Source: an uncultured Flavobacteriaceae bacterium (GTDB taxonomy: Bacteria > Bacteroidota > Bacteroidia > Flavobacteriales > Flavobacteriaceae). Taken from it: DNA of 64,000 nt. The stretch lies in contig CALLVX010000142.1 in NCBI GenBank assembly GCA_938010765.1, positions 1 through 64,000 of the forward strand. Direction: 5' to 3'. A model generated the notes under the pieces. It did not search any database, was not told the origin of the DNA, and worked only from the letters and a program-made list of their open reading frames with translations. The position numbers were made by a program, and so were the translations under genes. Shown one piece after another: positions 36,590 to 45,845 of the stretch (positions are counted from its first letter, which is position 1; each line of letters opens with the position of its first letter).

Positions 36590-37864
36590 ATGATGCAAGG
36601 TGATGACGGCAATTCGATATTTTTAAGTGCGGGTGCTACCCACGCATTGTGACCACAATTTATAAGTCTACTTTCTTTCATTAACTCATTTTCTGATTTT
36701 GACCAAGCCCTAATTCTTTGCCAAATGTCGAAATCGATAGTCTGAATAATATCGCCGATCCGTTTTTTCCAGACGATGGAAACTTCAGAACAGCCCATTA
36801 TCAAAACCTTTTTAAGAATTCAGTAGCCAATAAACACACTAATGGAATTATGCGGGCTAGCTTTAATTTGGGACAATATTATAATATTAAAAGTAAACAG
36901 CTCGACAGCGCAGTGTACTATTATGATAGAAATATCCTCTTGATTGAGAAACTCGGAATTTCAAAATGGAAGAATATTATCTCAATCATATGGCCAAAAG
37001 GCCATTTATCTCGCCACTTCCTATCCCTTGAATCTTTCGAAAAAACCTACAAACTATCCTTAGGAGGTGAAGACGCCTATGAAATAATACGCCAAAGATT
37101 AACCTTGCGGAGCTCAACAGGGTATTGCAGAACTACAACAAGGCGATTGATATGGCTTCTGAAATGCTGAAGGATTCTTCCGGTTTGGATGAAACTGCAA
37201 AAGCAATACTAAATGGCGTCATAGGCGCCAGTCCTGTACAAAACAAAAAACCGGCACAGATACTAACGTTTTTTGAAATCTCAGATTCGATTTGTCAAAA
37301 TAATAATTTGGATGATTACATTATAATTGATGCAAGGGCTTGGAGGGCAAATGACCATCTGGGTTTGGAAAATCTAAAAAAGACCAATGAAAAGACAATA
37401 CTTGAAGCGCAGATAAAACTTCGGGAAGATGAACTGAGCACCACCATGGTTCATTTTACCAAAAACACAAAAACCATAAAAAAGACCATAAAGAATCTGA
37501 ATACCAGCCTGGCAAAAAAAGGCTATGGGGCATTGGAAAAGGTGAAAGATTCGTTAAAGGACTATCAAAAATCTTCTTTGACCGTGTCTCCTTGCTGACC
37601 GATCGTGTCGAGTCACAATACCCGGGAATAGCTATACAACTAAGGGCGCTTTACCCCAATTTCTTCCCTAATGATATAAAGCATTGTCTTATAATCAAAC
37701 CTGGACTGAGCCTAAAAGAAACCACACAACTGTTCAACATTACCATTGTGGCGGTAAAATCGGTCAAGGGCCGTATGCACAAAAAGGTCGGGTTGGATCC
37801 AGAACTTTCTTTGAAGCAACATTGCAAAATCGGCCTAGAAAAGGAAGGGCTACGTTTAGTTTAA
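36590..37864 (+). pseudogene. Unit 1 TPR-LuxR receptor, degraded
   Basis: Pieces of the receptor are recognisable in order but in different frames: signal-peptide region with a TGA (about 36653), TPR part from 36718 (NVEIDSLNNIADPFFPDDG), a frameshift near 37100, TPR part from 37125 (YNKAIDMASEMLKDSSGLDE), then a deletion. The deletion removes the rest of the TPR region and the membrane helix, joining directly to KKTNEKTILEAQIKLREDEL. A frameshift near 37590 follows, then the HTH (LSLKETTQLFNITIVAVKS). The usual ATG further upstream is also altered. It cannot make a normal receptor. Confidence 0.92.
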
Positions 37865-37994
37865 TTCCCTATAGAACGGCGACAGCGTTACGAGCGTATC
37901 AAAATGCCCGCGCACCTGATTATTCTAAAAAATAGCTAGATCTTTAAAAGCCGCTAAATCTCAGCTACCTATTCCTAGGTTCCGGCCCGGTGGA

Positions 37995-38132
37995 CTAGCC
38001 AAAGAATACGTACATTATACAACACACTATGTATAGTATTCCCAATAGAAAGAAAATGGCGGCACTATCGGCCGGATTTTGGTATTTCTTGGCCTGCCCA
38101 TAGTTTTCGTTGCTTTGATTTTTATCTAACAT
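37995..38132 (-). CDS. P2: small single-pass membrane peptide, array unit 2
   Basis: A 45-residue peptide with N-terminal MLDKNQSNENYGQAKKYQ, then NPADSAAIFFLLGILYIVCC and a YVFFG C-terminus. It converges with the unit 1 receptor remnant and diverges from the unit 2 receptor at 38587, 454 bp away. It has the same length and start context (TAAG then ATG) as its paralogues. The polar half is rich in Asn, Gln and Lys, and the helix would carry the Cys pair. It is too short for most gene finders. Confidence 0.8.
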   Translation of the reverse strand: MLDKNQSNENYGQAKKYQNPADSAAIFFLLGILYIVCCIMYVFFG

Positions 38133-38586
38133 CTTATAAAAATTAAATTTTTAGTGATTCTATTACCATTGGTCTACGCAATTAGAATTCGTTGGCCAAT
38201 TATTATAAGGAAACGAATAGGGCATAAATAAATCCTCCGCGTTTTCCTTAAAGTTCCCAATCTTATTTTCAGTTGTTATTAGAAGAACCGACCTACAAGA
38301 CCGAACCCTACCCTAACTAACTCTTTTCAAAATTACGGTTCATTATATAGAGTTCTTAATTTTTCAGGGGTTCAAAAGGTATGCAACTTATTTTTTTTTG
38401 AAGACCAGATTCGTCTTACATAAAAAGGACCTATATTTGAAGTGAAAAGACTTGGAAAGCAATTGTTATAAGGGAATTCGGAAAAGTAAGCCAAATTCTC
38501 CACTTTCAGATTTAAGCACGTATGCATACCAAAAGAATACCTAAAAGTGCTAAAGTGAAGACTTCATTATTCACACTCAAACCAAT
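38133..38586. promoter_or_regulatory. Unit 2 divergent control interval
   Basis: Inverted sites GGTATGCA (38378-38385) and TGCATACC (38523-38530) lie 145 bp apart. A TATATTTG box (about 38432) that fits the -7 consensus sits between them, and the second site is 57 bp from the receptor ATG. The block CCAATTATTATAAGGAAACG near 38200 is shared with the other intervals. I see no gene inside. Confidence 0.6.
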
Positions 38587-40377
38587 ATGTTGATTAAAAA
38601 AATGCAAAAAGACGATGTCGAAAATTCGATAGTTTTAAGGGCGTATGAAACCCGTACGTTCCGCTTACAGCTTACATATCTACTCTCATTTATTAGTGCA
38701 TTTTCTGTTTTTGGCCAAGTCTCGAATACTCTTTCAAATGCAGAAATCGACAGTCTAATACTTCTAAGTGACCCGGTTTTCCCAGAGAATAGGCATTTTG
38801 GAGTAGCATACTATCAAAACCTTCTTAAGAACTCCGTAGCAAATAAACACACTAGCGGAATTATAAATTCCTACTTCAGTTTAGGGGAATATTATCATTT
38901 TACCGACAAACAGATAGACAGCTCTGTGTATTACTTTGACCAAACAATTCTCTTGATCGAGAAGACGGGCATTTACAAGCGAATTTTAGCTGCGGCATAT
39001 AATCAAAAATGCGGTAGCCTCGCAGATTCAGGCATGAAGTACCTTGCTCTTGAATCTTTGCAAAAAGCTTATGAAATAGACTTGCAACAAGATAATAAAG
39101 ATGGAATGATCATTCGGCAGCTCAACCTTGCAGAGTTGAATAGGGATTTGCAGAATAACGAAAGGGCTATTGAGATTGCTACAAAAGTACTCAAGGATTC
39201 TACTTTGGAGAACTATAGAAAAGGTACACTAAATGCTATAATCGGTTCTTCCTTGATACAACTAAAAAAACCAAAAGAAGGGCTTTTATTTCTAGAAATT
39301 GCCGATTCGATTTACCAAAAAAATCGTTGGGAAGATATTGAAATAATTAATGTGCGTACTTATGTTGCCCAAGCTTACCTGGATCTCGGAGATTTGAAAA
39401 AATCTATTCAATTATGCGAAAGTATACGTGCTGAGTTTCCAGATTCCATGAAAAGTATGAACGTAACGAACTTGGTGTTGGGTAAAGCTTTACTGCAAAG
39501 TGGTCGGGCAAGACGTGCAATACAAGTATTGGAAAAGGCACTCATAGTTAACAGAAACGAAGAGAAAAAGATACCTATTTTGGAAACACTGGGCTTTGCC
39601 TATCTCTCTCAAAACAACGTTGAAAAGTCCGAACCGCTATTTACCGAGGCGACCGTACTTAGGGACAGCATACAGGATTCAAGGGCAAAACGATTTTCTA
39701 GCTACTCCTCCATTTCCTATAATTTGCTGGAAACGCAGTATAAAAATGACAACTTGGTACATAAAAATGAAACACTCGAGGCTAAGGCAGTCGAAAGGGA
39801 ATACTTGCTCAGTGTTTTAGTGTTGTCCATTACGGTCATGTTACTGTCGATCCTCGGGTATATCCTTTGGAAAAAATACCATACCGGAAAAAATACCATT
39901 ATAAGTTTAAAGGCCAATGAAAAAGCGATACTTGAAGCGCAGATAAAACTTCGGGAAGATGAGTTGAGCGCTACCATGGTTCATTTCTCCAAAAACATGA
40001 AAACCATAGAAAATATCTTAAAGGACATGGATGCCAGCTTGGCAAAAAAAGATTTCGGCGCTTTGGAAATGATCAAGAAAGAATTACATGATTATCAAAA
40101 ATCCTCTTCGGCGATTTCTTTATTGACCGATCGGATCGAGTCGCAATACCCGGGAATATCTATGCAACTCCGGACGCTTTATCCCAATTTCTCCCCTAAT
40201 GATATAAAGCATTGTCTTATGATCAAACTTGGTCTGAGCTTAAAAGAAACCGCGCAGCTGTTCAACATTACCATTGCAGCGGTAAAATCGGCCAGGGGCC
40301 GTATGCGTAAAAAGATGGGGTTGGATCCGGACATTTCTTTGAAGCAACATTTAAGTAACATTGCAAAATCGGCCTAG
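38587..40377 (+). CDS. Unit 2 receptor: exported TPR sensor, membrane helix, LuxR-type HTH
   Basis: The 596-residue product has an N-terminal export signal ending near FSVFGQVSN and a variable TPR-like sensor to about residue 400. One membrane helix follows at about 405-427 (YLLSVLVLSITVMLLSILGY), then a coiled coil (about 437-500, EKAILEAQIKLREDELSATM). The C-terminal HTH at about 549-575 reads LSLKETAQLFNITIAAVKSA. The topology puts the sensor outside and the DNA-binding part inside: a membrane-tethered one-component regulator of a type common in Bacteroidetes. Ligand unknown. It pairs with peptide P2. Confidence 0.88.
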   Translation: MLIKKMQKDDVENSIVLRAYETRTFRLQLTYLLSFISAFSVFGQVSNTLSNAEIDSLILLSDPVFPENRHFGVAYYQNLLKNSVANKHTSGIINSYFSLGEYYHFTDKQIDSSVYYFDQTILLIEKTGIYKRILAAAYNQKCGSLADSGMKYLALESLQKAYEIDLQQDNKDGMIIRQLNLAELNRDLQNNERAIEIATKVLKDSTLENYRKGTLNAIIGSSLIQLKKPKEGLLFLEIADSIYQKNRWEDIEIINVRTYVAQAYLDLGDLKKSIQLCESIRAEFPDSMKSMNVTNLVLGKALLQSGRARRAIQVLEKALIVNRNEEKKIPILETLGFAYLSQNNVEKSEPLFTEATVLRDSIQDSRAKRFSSYSSISYNLLETQYKNDNLVHKNETLEAKAVEREYLLSVLVLSITVMLLSILGYILWKKYHTGKNTIISLKANEKAILEAQIKLREDELSATMVHFSKNMKTIENILKDMDASLAKKDFGALEMIKKELHDYQKSSSAISLLTDRIESQYPGISMQLRTLYPNFSPNDIKHCLMIKLGLSLKETAQLFNITIAAVKSARGRMRKKMGLDPDISLKQHLSNIAKSA

Positions 40378-40423
40378 AAAATACATGAGTACCTATGACC
40401 GAACCCTAGAGGAGATCCGTGTT

Positions 40424-40561
40424 TCAACCAAAAAATACGTACAGTATACAACACACTATGTATAGTATGCCCAATAGAAAGAAAATGGTAGCGCTATCGG
40501 CCGGACTTTGGTATTTCTTGGCCTGCCCGTAGTTTTTGTTGCTTTGATCTTTATCTAACAT
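40424..40561 (-). CDS. P3: small single-pass membrane peptide, array unit 3
   Basis: A 45-residue peptide, MLDKDQSNKNYGQAKKYQ, then SPADSATIFFLLGILYIVCC and a YVFFG end. Ala-to-Thr at the start of the helix is the main difference from P2. It ends 46 bp after the stop of the unit 2 receptor, convergent with it, and is divergent from the unit 3 receptor at 41031 (469 bp between). Confidence 0.8.
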   Translation of the reverse strand: MLDKDQSNKNYGQAKKYQSPADSATIFFLLGILYIVCCILYVFFG

Positions 40562-41030
40562 CTTATGAAAATTAAATTTTTAGTAATTCTATTACCCTTG
40601 GTCTACGCAATTACAATTCGTTGGCCAATTATTATAAGGAAATGAATAGGGCATAAATAAATCCTCTATGTTTTCCTTAAAGTTCCCAATCATTATTTTC
40701 AGTTGTATAGGAGAACCGAAACACAGACCGAATCTTACCCTAACAAACTCTTTTCGAAATTACGGTTCATTATATAGAATTCTTAATTCTTAGGGGACTC
40801 AAAAGGTATGCAGATAATTATTTTTTGAAGACCGGATTCACCCTAAGCAAAAAGGAAGTATCTTTAAATAAAAAAGACTTGGAAAGCAAGTTCTATAGGG
40901 CAGTTCGCAAAAATAAGCTAAATACCATGCTCTTAGCTTTAAACCGATATGCATACCAAAAGAACTCCTTAAAGTGCTGATGTGAAGACTTCACTACCCA
41001 TACTTAAATTAATAGTTCATTTGTAAAGCA
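40562..41030. promoter_or_regulatory. Unit 3 divergent control interval
   Basis: Inverted sites GGTATGCA (40805-40812) and TGCATACC (40950-40957) are 145 bp apart, the second 74 bp before the receptor ATG. A T-run with GAAGACC follows the first site. The peptide-proximal conserved block CCAATTATTATAAGGAAATG is present. No gene seen. Confidence 0.6.
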
Positions 41031-42839
41031 ATGTTAAAAGGCAGCGGTTTTTCAATATTTTTAAGTGCAGATACAACCCGGGTATTGTGCACCTGGCTAA
41101 TTTGTATACTTTCTTTTATTAACTCATTTTCAATTTTAGGCCAATCTCCTAGGATTATGGAGAATGCCGTTATAGATAGTTTAAATATCGCAATAACCCC
41201 TTTTAATCCCGACAACGAACACTTGGGGGTGACCAACTATCAAAACCTTCTTAAAAATTCAGAGGCGAATAAGCATACAAAGGGAATTATAGATTCCTAT
41301 TACAATTTGGGCCATTATTACTTTTATAATGACCGACAGGTCGACAGCATGCTATATTTCTATGATCAAGCCATAATCTTAATCGAGCGGACAGGTGTCG
41401 AAAAATTAAAATTACCCGAAATTTATACTTTCAAGGCAACCAACCTTATGTCATCGAGCATGGAATTCTTGTCCCTTGAATCTTTTGAAAAAGCCTATGA
41501 GCTATCCTTAGAGGGTGGAAATTCCTACGATATTTTACGTGCTCAGGTGAACCTTTCAGGCCTTAATTTGAAATTAAAGAATTACGAAAAGGCGATTAAG
41601 ATAACTTCGGAATTACTCGAAAACCCAGCTGTTTTAGCCGATAACTTGGCTGGTGCAATTAATAAAAACTACAATGTAATTGATTATGTAACGGCCACAC
41701 TATATGATATATTGGGTGCTAGCCTTGTAGAAACTAATAAGCTCGAAGAAGGGCTTGCTTTATTAAAAATTTCAGATTCGATTTCACGTAAAAACCAATG
41801 GGATCAACAAACAGCTGAAACACAGACATGGATAGCAAGGACCTATTTGGATTTGGGGGATTTAAAAAAAGCTATTCTTCTATGTGAAAGCATAAATACA
41901 GAGTTTGCCGATTTCCCAGGCAAAACAAAGCTAACGAATTTGATACTTGGAAGGGCGCTAGTACAAGATGGCCAGATACCAAAGGGGGTTCGGATGCTAG
42001 AAGAAGGGCTCGAATTAAATGGAACCAAGGAGGAAATGATAGCTATTTTGGAAACTTTAGGCTTTGCCTATCTCTCCCAAAACAACGTTCAACAATCCGA
42101 ACCCCTATTTTCCAAAGCGATTGAGTTACGGGACAGTATGCAGGACTCAAGGGCAAAACGATTTTCGCGCTACTCCTCCATTTCCTATAATTTATTGGAA
42201 ACGCAGTTTAAAAATGACAACCTCGCACATAAAAATGAGGTTTTGGAGGTCAAGGCCATTGAAAGGGAGTACCTTCTGGGTGTTTTGGTATTGTCCATTA
42301 CCGTAATACTGCTATCGATCCTCGGGTATGTTCTTTGGAAAAAATACCATACCGGAAAGAAGACCATTCAAAGTTTAAAGGCAAATGAAAAAGCAATTCT
42401 TGAAGCGCAGATAAAACTTCGGGAAGATGAGCTGAGCGCTACCATGGTTCATTTTACCAAAAACATGAAAACTATTAAAACGATCGTAAAGGATCTGGAT
42501 AGCAGCTTGGCAAAAAAAGACTACGGTGCATTACAAATGGTAAAAAACTCCTTACAGGAATATCAAAAATCTTCTTCGACCGCCTCCTTGTTGACCGATC
42601 GGATCGAGTCGCAATACCCGGGAATATCTATGCAACTTCGTGAGCTATATCCCAATTTCTCCCCAAATGATATTAAGCATTGTCTTATGATCAAACTTGG
42701 GCTGAGCTTAAAGGAAACTGCCCAACTATTCAATATTACCATCGCGGCCGTAAAATCGGCCAGGGGCCGAATGAAAAAAAAGATGGGGCTTGACCAGGAT
42801 GTTTCCTTGAAGCAACATTTGAGTTTCATTGCAAAATAG
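41031..42839 (+). CDS. Unit 3 receptor: exported TPR sensor, membrane helix, LuxR-type HTH
   Basis: The 602-residue product has the array architecture: export signal ending at FSILGQSPR, TPR-like sensor, membrane helix at about 414-436 (YLLGVLVLSITVILLSILGY), coiled coil, and HTH at about 557-583. The sensor has a short insertion near residue 205 (LAGAINKNYNVIDYV) shared only with the unit 4 receptor. The following block (SISRKNQWDQQTAETQTWIA) is almost identical in unit 4, so these two exchanged or inherited that segment recently. It is probably expressed from the interval shared with P3. Confidence 0.88.
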   Translation: MLKGSGFSIFLSADTTRVLCTWLICILSFINSFSILGQSPRIMENAVIDSLNIAITPFNPDNEHLGVTNYQNLLKNSEANKHTKGIIDSYYNLGHYYFYNDRQVDSMLYFYDQAIILIERTGVEKLKLPEIYTFKATNLMSSSMEFLSLESFEKAYELSLEGGNSYDILRAQVNLSGLNLKLKNYEKAIKITSELLENPAVLADNLAGAINKNYNVIDYVTATLYDILGASLVETNKLEEGLALLKISDSISRKNQWDQQTAETQTWIARTYLDLGDLKKAILLCESINTEFADFPGKTKLTNLILGRALVQDGQIPKGVRMLEEGLELNGTKEEMIAILETLGFAYLSQNNVQQSEPLFSKAIELRDSMQDSRAKRFSRYSSISYNLLETQFKNDNLAHKNEVLEVKAIEREYLLGVLVLSITVILLSILGYVLWKKYHTGKKTIQSLKANEKAILEAQIKLREDELSATMVHFTKNMKTIKTIVKDLDSSLAKKDYGALQMVKNSLQEYQKSSSTASLLTDRIESQYPGISMQLRELYPNFSPNDIKHCLMIKLGLSLKETAQLFNITIAAVKSARGRMKKKMGLDQDVSLKQHLSFIAK

Positions 42840-42980
42840 GCCTAGAAAAGGCAGGAGTACCGCTATTTCAATTCCCTATATACCGGTAACGGTGCCATGA
42901 GTGTATCAAAATGCCAATGCACTTGATTATCTAAAAAAATAGCAAAACCTTAAAGGCCGCCAAATCTCAGCTTCCCTTTC

Positions 42981-43118
42981 CTAGCCAAAAAACACGTACA
43001 CAATACAGCACACTACATATAGTATGCCCAATAAAAAGAAAATGGCAGCACTGTCGGCCGAGCTTTGATATTTATTAGCCCGCCCATAGTTTTTGTTGCT
43101 TTGATCTTTATCTAACAT
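42981..43118 (-). CDS. P4: small single-pass membrane peptide, array unit 4
   Basis: A 45-residue peptide, MLDKDQSNKNYGRANKYQ then SSADSAAIFFLLGILYVVCC and a YVFFG end. The frame continues upstream to 43196, but the paralogues all start at the MLDKD codon, so I use 43118. It is divergent from the unit 4 receptor at 43599 (480 bp between) and convergent with the unit 3 receptor. Confidence 0.8.
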   Translation of the reverse strand: MLDKDQSNKNYGRANKYQSSADSAAIFFLLGILYVVCCIVYVFFG

Positions 43119-43598
43119 CCTGTAAAAAATTAAACTTATATTAATCATTGTCGATTCTACTTCCATTGGCCTGCGCAGTTTCAATTCGTTGGCCAATTGT
43201 TATAAGGAAATGAATAGGACATAAATAAATCTCCCCGTTTTCCTTAAAGTTCTCAATCTTTATTTTCAGTGGTTATAGGAGAGCCGATCTACAGATCTAA
43301 GCTTACCCTACCATACTCTTTACAAAATTACGGTTCATTGAACAGAATATTCAACTTACGAGGAGTTCAAAAGGTATGCAGGTAATTTTTATTTTGAAGA
43401 CCTGTTCGGCCATGTAAAAAAGAAGCTATACCTAAGCAAAAGAACCCAAAAACCATTCGCAGCAGGGTTTCCGGTCAAAGTACCGGAAGGGTCAAATTTA
43501 AGCCTAAAGGGCCTATGCATACTAAAAGCATCCCCGAAATTGACAAGATCAAAGCCTCATTGCATTAACTTAGCGTTGATCGTTAATCCAAAAAATCA
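43119..43598. promoter_or_regulatory. Unit 4 divergent control interval
   Basis: Inverted sites GGTATGCA (43373-43380) and TGCATACT (43516-43523, last base changed) are 143 bp apart, the second 75 bp before the receptor ATG. The peptide-proximal block CCAATTGTTATAAGGAAATG is conserved. No gene seen. Confidence 0.6.
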
Positions 43599-45416
43599 AT
43601 GCTAAAAAAATTCATTAATTCAATATTTCCGATTGCAGGGGTAACTAGCACGCTTTGTTTTCAATCGGCTTGTCTACTTTCTTTTATTAGCTCATTTTCA
43701 ATTTTCGGTCAAGCCCCGAATACCTTGTCGAATACTCAAATCGATAGTTTGAACAGTTTATCCAAACCTTTTTATGTTAAAAACGACAAGTTGGATATGG
43801 CTCACTACAAGAATCTTCTAAACCAGTCTATAGCAAATAACCATACAAAAGGAATTATTGATTCTTACTATAATTTAGGCAATTATTACTATTACAACGA
43901 TAAGCAGTTAGACAGCATGCTTTACTTCTTTGACCAAACGATCATCTTAATCGAGAAGACTGATATCGAAAAAAAATTATTGCCAGATATTTACAGGTAC
44001 AAAGGCGCTTACCTTGCAGTGAATGGCATGGAATTCTTATCACTTGAATATTTAGAGAAAGCCTATGAAGTATCGTTAGAGCATGGTGATACAGAGGCAA
44101 TTTTGGCGGCCAAAATTAACCTTGCAGGGCTTAACTTGAAATTAAAGAATTATGAAAAGGCGATTAGTTTAGCCTCAGAGCTACTCGAAAATCCTGCTAC
44201 CTTAAATTATAAATTAGGGAATAGCTTAAAAGATAAGGGATACAATCTAGTTGATTATACTAATGTTACACTAAATGATATCTTGGGCGCTAGCCTTGTA
44301 GAAACTAATAAGCTCAAAGAAGGGCTTGCCCTTCTAAAAATTTCCGATTCGATTTCACGGAAAAACCAATGGGATCAACAAACAGCTGAAACACAGACAT
44401 GGATAGCACGGACCTATTTGGATTTGGGAGATATAAAAAAGGCTATTCTTCTATGTGAAAGCATAAATACAGAGTTTGCCGATTTCCCAGGCAATACAAA
44501 ACTAACGAATTTGATACTTGGAAAGGCGCTAATGCAAGATGGCCAGATATTAAAAGCGATCGGGGCTCTGGAAGAAGGCCTTACCTTAGAGGGCACCAAG
44601 GAGGAACAAATAACTATTTTGGAAACACTTGGCTTTGCATATTTATCCCAAAAAAACCTCGAGAAGTCCAAGCCGCAGTTTATTAAGGCAATTGATATAA
44701 GGGATAGTATACAGCATTCAAGGGCAAAAAGTTTTTCTCGCTACTCCTCCATTTCCTATAATTTATTGGAAACACAGTATAAAAACGATAACCTCGCACA
44801 TAAAAATGAAGTTTTGGAGGCCAAAGCCATTGAGAGGGAGTACCTTCTGGGTGTTTTGGTGTTGTCTATTTCCGTAATATTACTATCGATCCTCGGATAT
44901 GTTCTTTTGAAAAAGTACTATATAGGAAAAAGGACCATTAAGAGCCTAAAAGCAAATGAAAAGGCAATTCTAGAAGCGCAGATAAAACTTCGGGAAGATG
45001 AATTGAGTGCCACCATGGTTCATTTCACCAAAAACATGAAAACTATTAAAACGATCGTAAAGGACTTGGATGCGAGCCTAGTAAAAAAAGACTACGGCGC
45101 CTTAGAAGTGGTAAAAAACTCCCTACAGGAATATCAAAAATCTTCTTCGACCGCCTCCTTGCTGACCGATCGGATCGAGTCGCAATACCCGGGAATATCT
45201 ATGCAACTTCGCGAGCTATATCCCAATTTCTCTCCCAATGATATTAAGCATTGTCTTATGATCAAACTTGGGCTGAGTTTAAAGGAAACCGCACAACTGT
45301 TCAATATTACGATCGCGGCCGTAAAATCGGCCAGAGGTCGTATGCGCAAAAAAATGGGTGTGGACAAGGAGGTTTCGCTAAAAAAGCACTTGAGTTTGGT
45401 TGCCAAATCGGCCTAG
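43599..45416 (+). CDS. Unit 4 receptor: exported TPR sensor, membrane helix, LuxR-type HTH
   Basis: The 605-residue product has an export signal ending at FSIFGQAPN, a TPR-like sensor, a membrane helix at about 414-436 (VLVLSISVILLSILGYVLLK), a coiled coil, and the HTH at about 559-585. It shares with unit 3 the sensor insertion and a nearly identical block around residues 235-300, but differs in the first 200 residues. The C-terminal 180 residues are almost the same as in all other units. The last residues (DKEVSLKKHLSLVAKSA) differ slightly from the others. Confidence 0.88.
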   Translation: MLKKFINSIFPIAGVTSTLCFQSACLLSFISSFSIFGQAPNTLSNTQIDSLNSLSKPFYVKNDKLDMAHYKNLLNQSIANNHTKGIIDSYYNLGNYYYYNDKQLDSMLYFFDQTIILIEKTDIEKKLLPDIYRYKGAYLAVNGMEFLSLEYLEKAYEVSLEHGDTEAILAAKINLAGLNLKLKNYEKAISLASELLENPATLNYKLGNSLKDKGYNLVDYTNVTLNDILGASLVETNKLKEGLALLKISDSISRKNQWDQQTAETQTWIARTYLDLGDIKKAILLCESINTEFADFPGNTKLTNLILGKALMQDGQILKAIGALEEGLTLEGTKEEQITILETLGFAYLSQKNLEKSKPQFIKAIDIRDSIQHSRAKSFSRYSSISYNLLETQYKNDNLAHKNEVLEAKAIEREYLLGVLVLSISVILLSILGYVLLKKYYIGKRTIKSLKANEKAILEAQIKLREDELSATMVHFTKNMKTIKTIVKDLDASLVKKDYGALEVVKNSLQEYQKSSSTASLLTDRIESQYPGISMQLRELYPNFSPNDIKHCLMIKLGLSLKETAQLFNITIAAVKSARGRMRKKMGVDKEVSLKKHLSLVAKSA

Positions 45417-45845
45417 TTAAGAGTAAATGAACAGTGTATTGTTCAGGCTTTAAAAGGTTCTTCTCAATGTGTTGAAAAACGCTGTCTTTAAGTAATCACA
45501 TCGCTAAAATTACAGTGAACATATAGAGTCAAAAAACAACACCTCGAATTTACATTTATAGCAGCGCAATTCTAAAAGTAAAACGCATGTAAAATCCTCA
45601 CAAAAACCCGTTGGGGTAAATTATTTGGTGGCGACTCGAATGCATACCAAAAGCATCCCTGAAATTTACCTGTAAAGGGTTTCATTATTCTATCTTTATA
45701 ACGGTGAATTACCTCAGAGTAAGCCCACGAGGTATCAAAAGAAAATTCAACATTGATTTCGATACAAAAATCAGAGCAACTTGTCTTACGCCAGTCAGGT
45801 TTAAACCTCGATTATCGAGTCGATAAACAATAAATCTTCAAATAG
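45417..45845. promoter_or_regulatory. Unit 5 upstream region, divergent from the other intervals
   Basis: This 429-bp region has no peptide ORF and no left GGTATGCA site. A single TGCATACC remains at 45641-45648, followed by the usual CAAAAGCATCCC-like context. A dispersed repeat (45708-45832) separates the site from the receptor ATG, so the site-to-ATG distance is 197 bp instead of about 75. Unit 5 therefore probably has different control. Confidence 0.55.
45708..45832. repeat. Dispersed repeat, copy B (CCTCG...CGAGG element)
   Basis: It contains ATTACCTCAGAGTAAGCCCA, CGAGGTATCAAAAGAAAATT, CAACATTGATTTCGATAC and ATTATCGAGTCGATAA, matching copy A at 27500-27625 block by block. The added length between the unit 5 TGCATACC site and the receptor ATG (about 122 bp relative to units 3, 4 and 8) equals the size of the repeat, suggesting insertion here. 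Confidence 0.65.

Noticed and set aside
37592-37935. Independent small HTH genes at 37592-37864 and the overlapping frame at 37684-37935
   Set aside because: The first is the 3' part of the unit 1 receptor pseudogene; the second is a shadow frame.
45134-45406. Repeated 88-90-residue antisense ORFs over the HTH end of each receptor (for example 42563-42829, 47345-47611, 52222-52488, 53396-53662)
   Set aside because: They are shadows of the highly conserved receptor 3' end. Their similarity is explained by the sense strand, and none has its own start signal or independent conservation.
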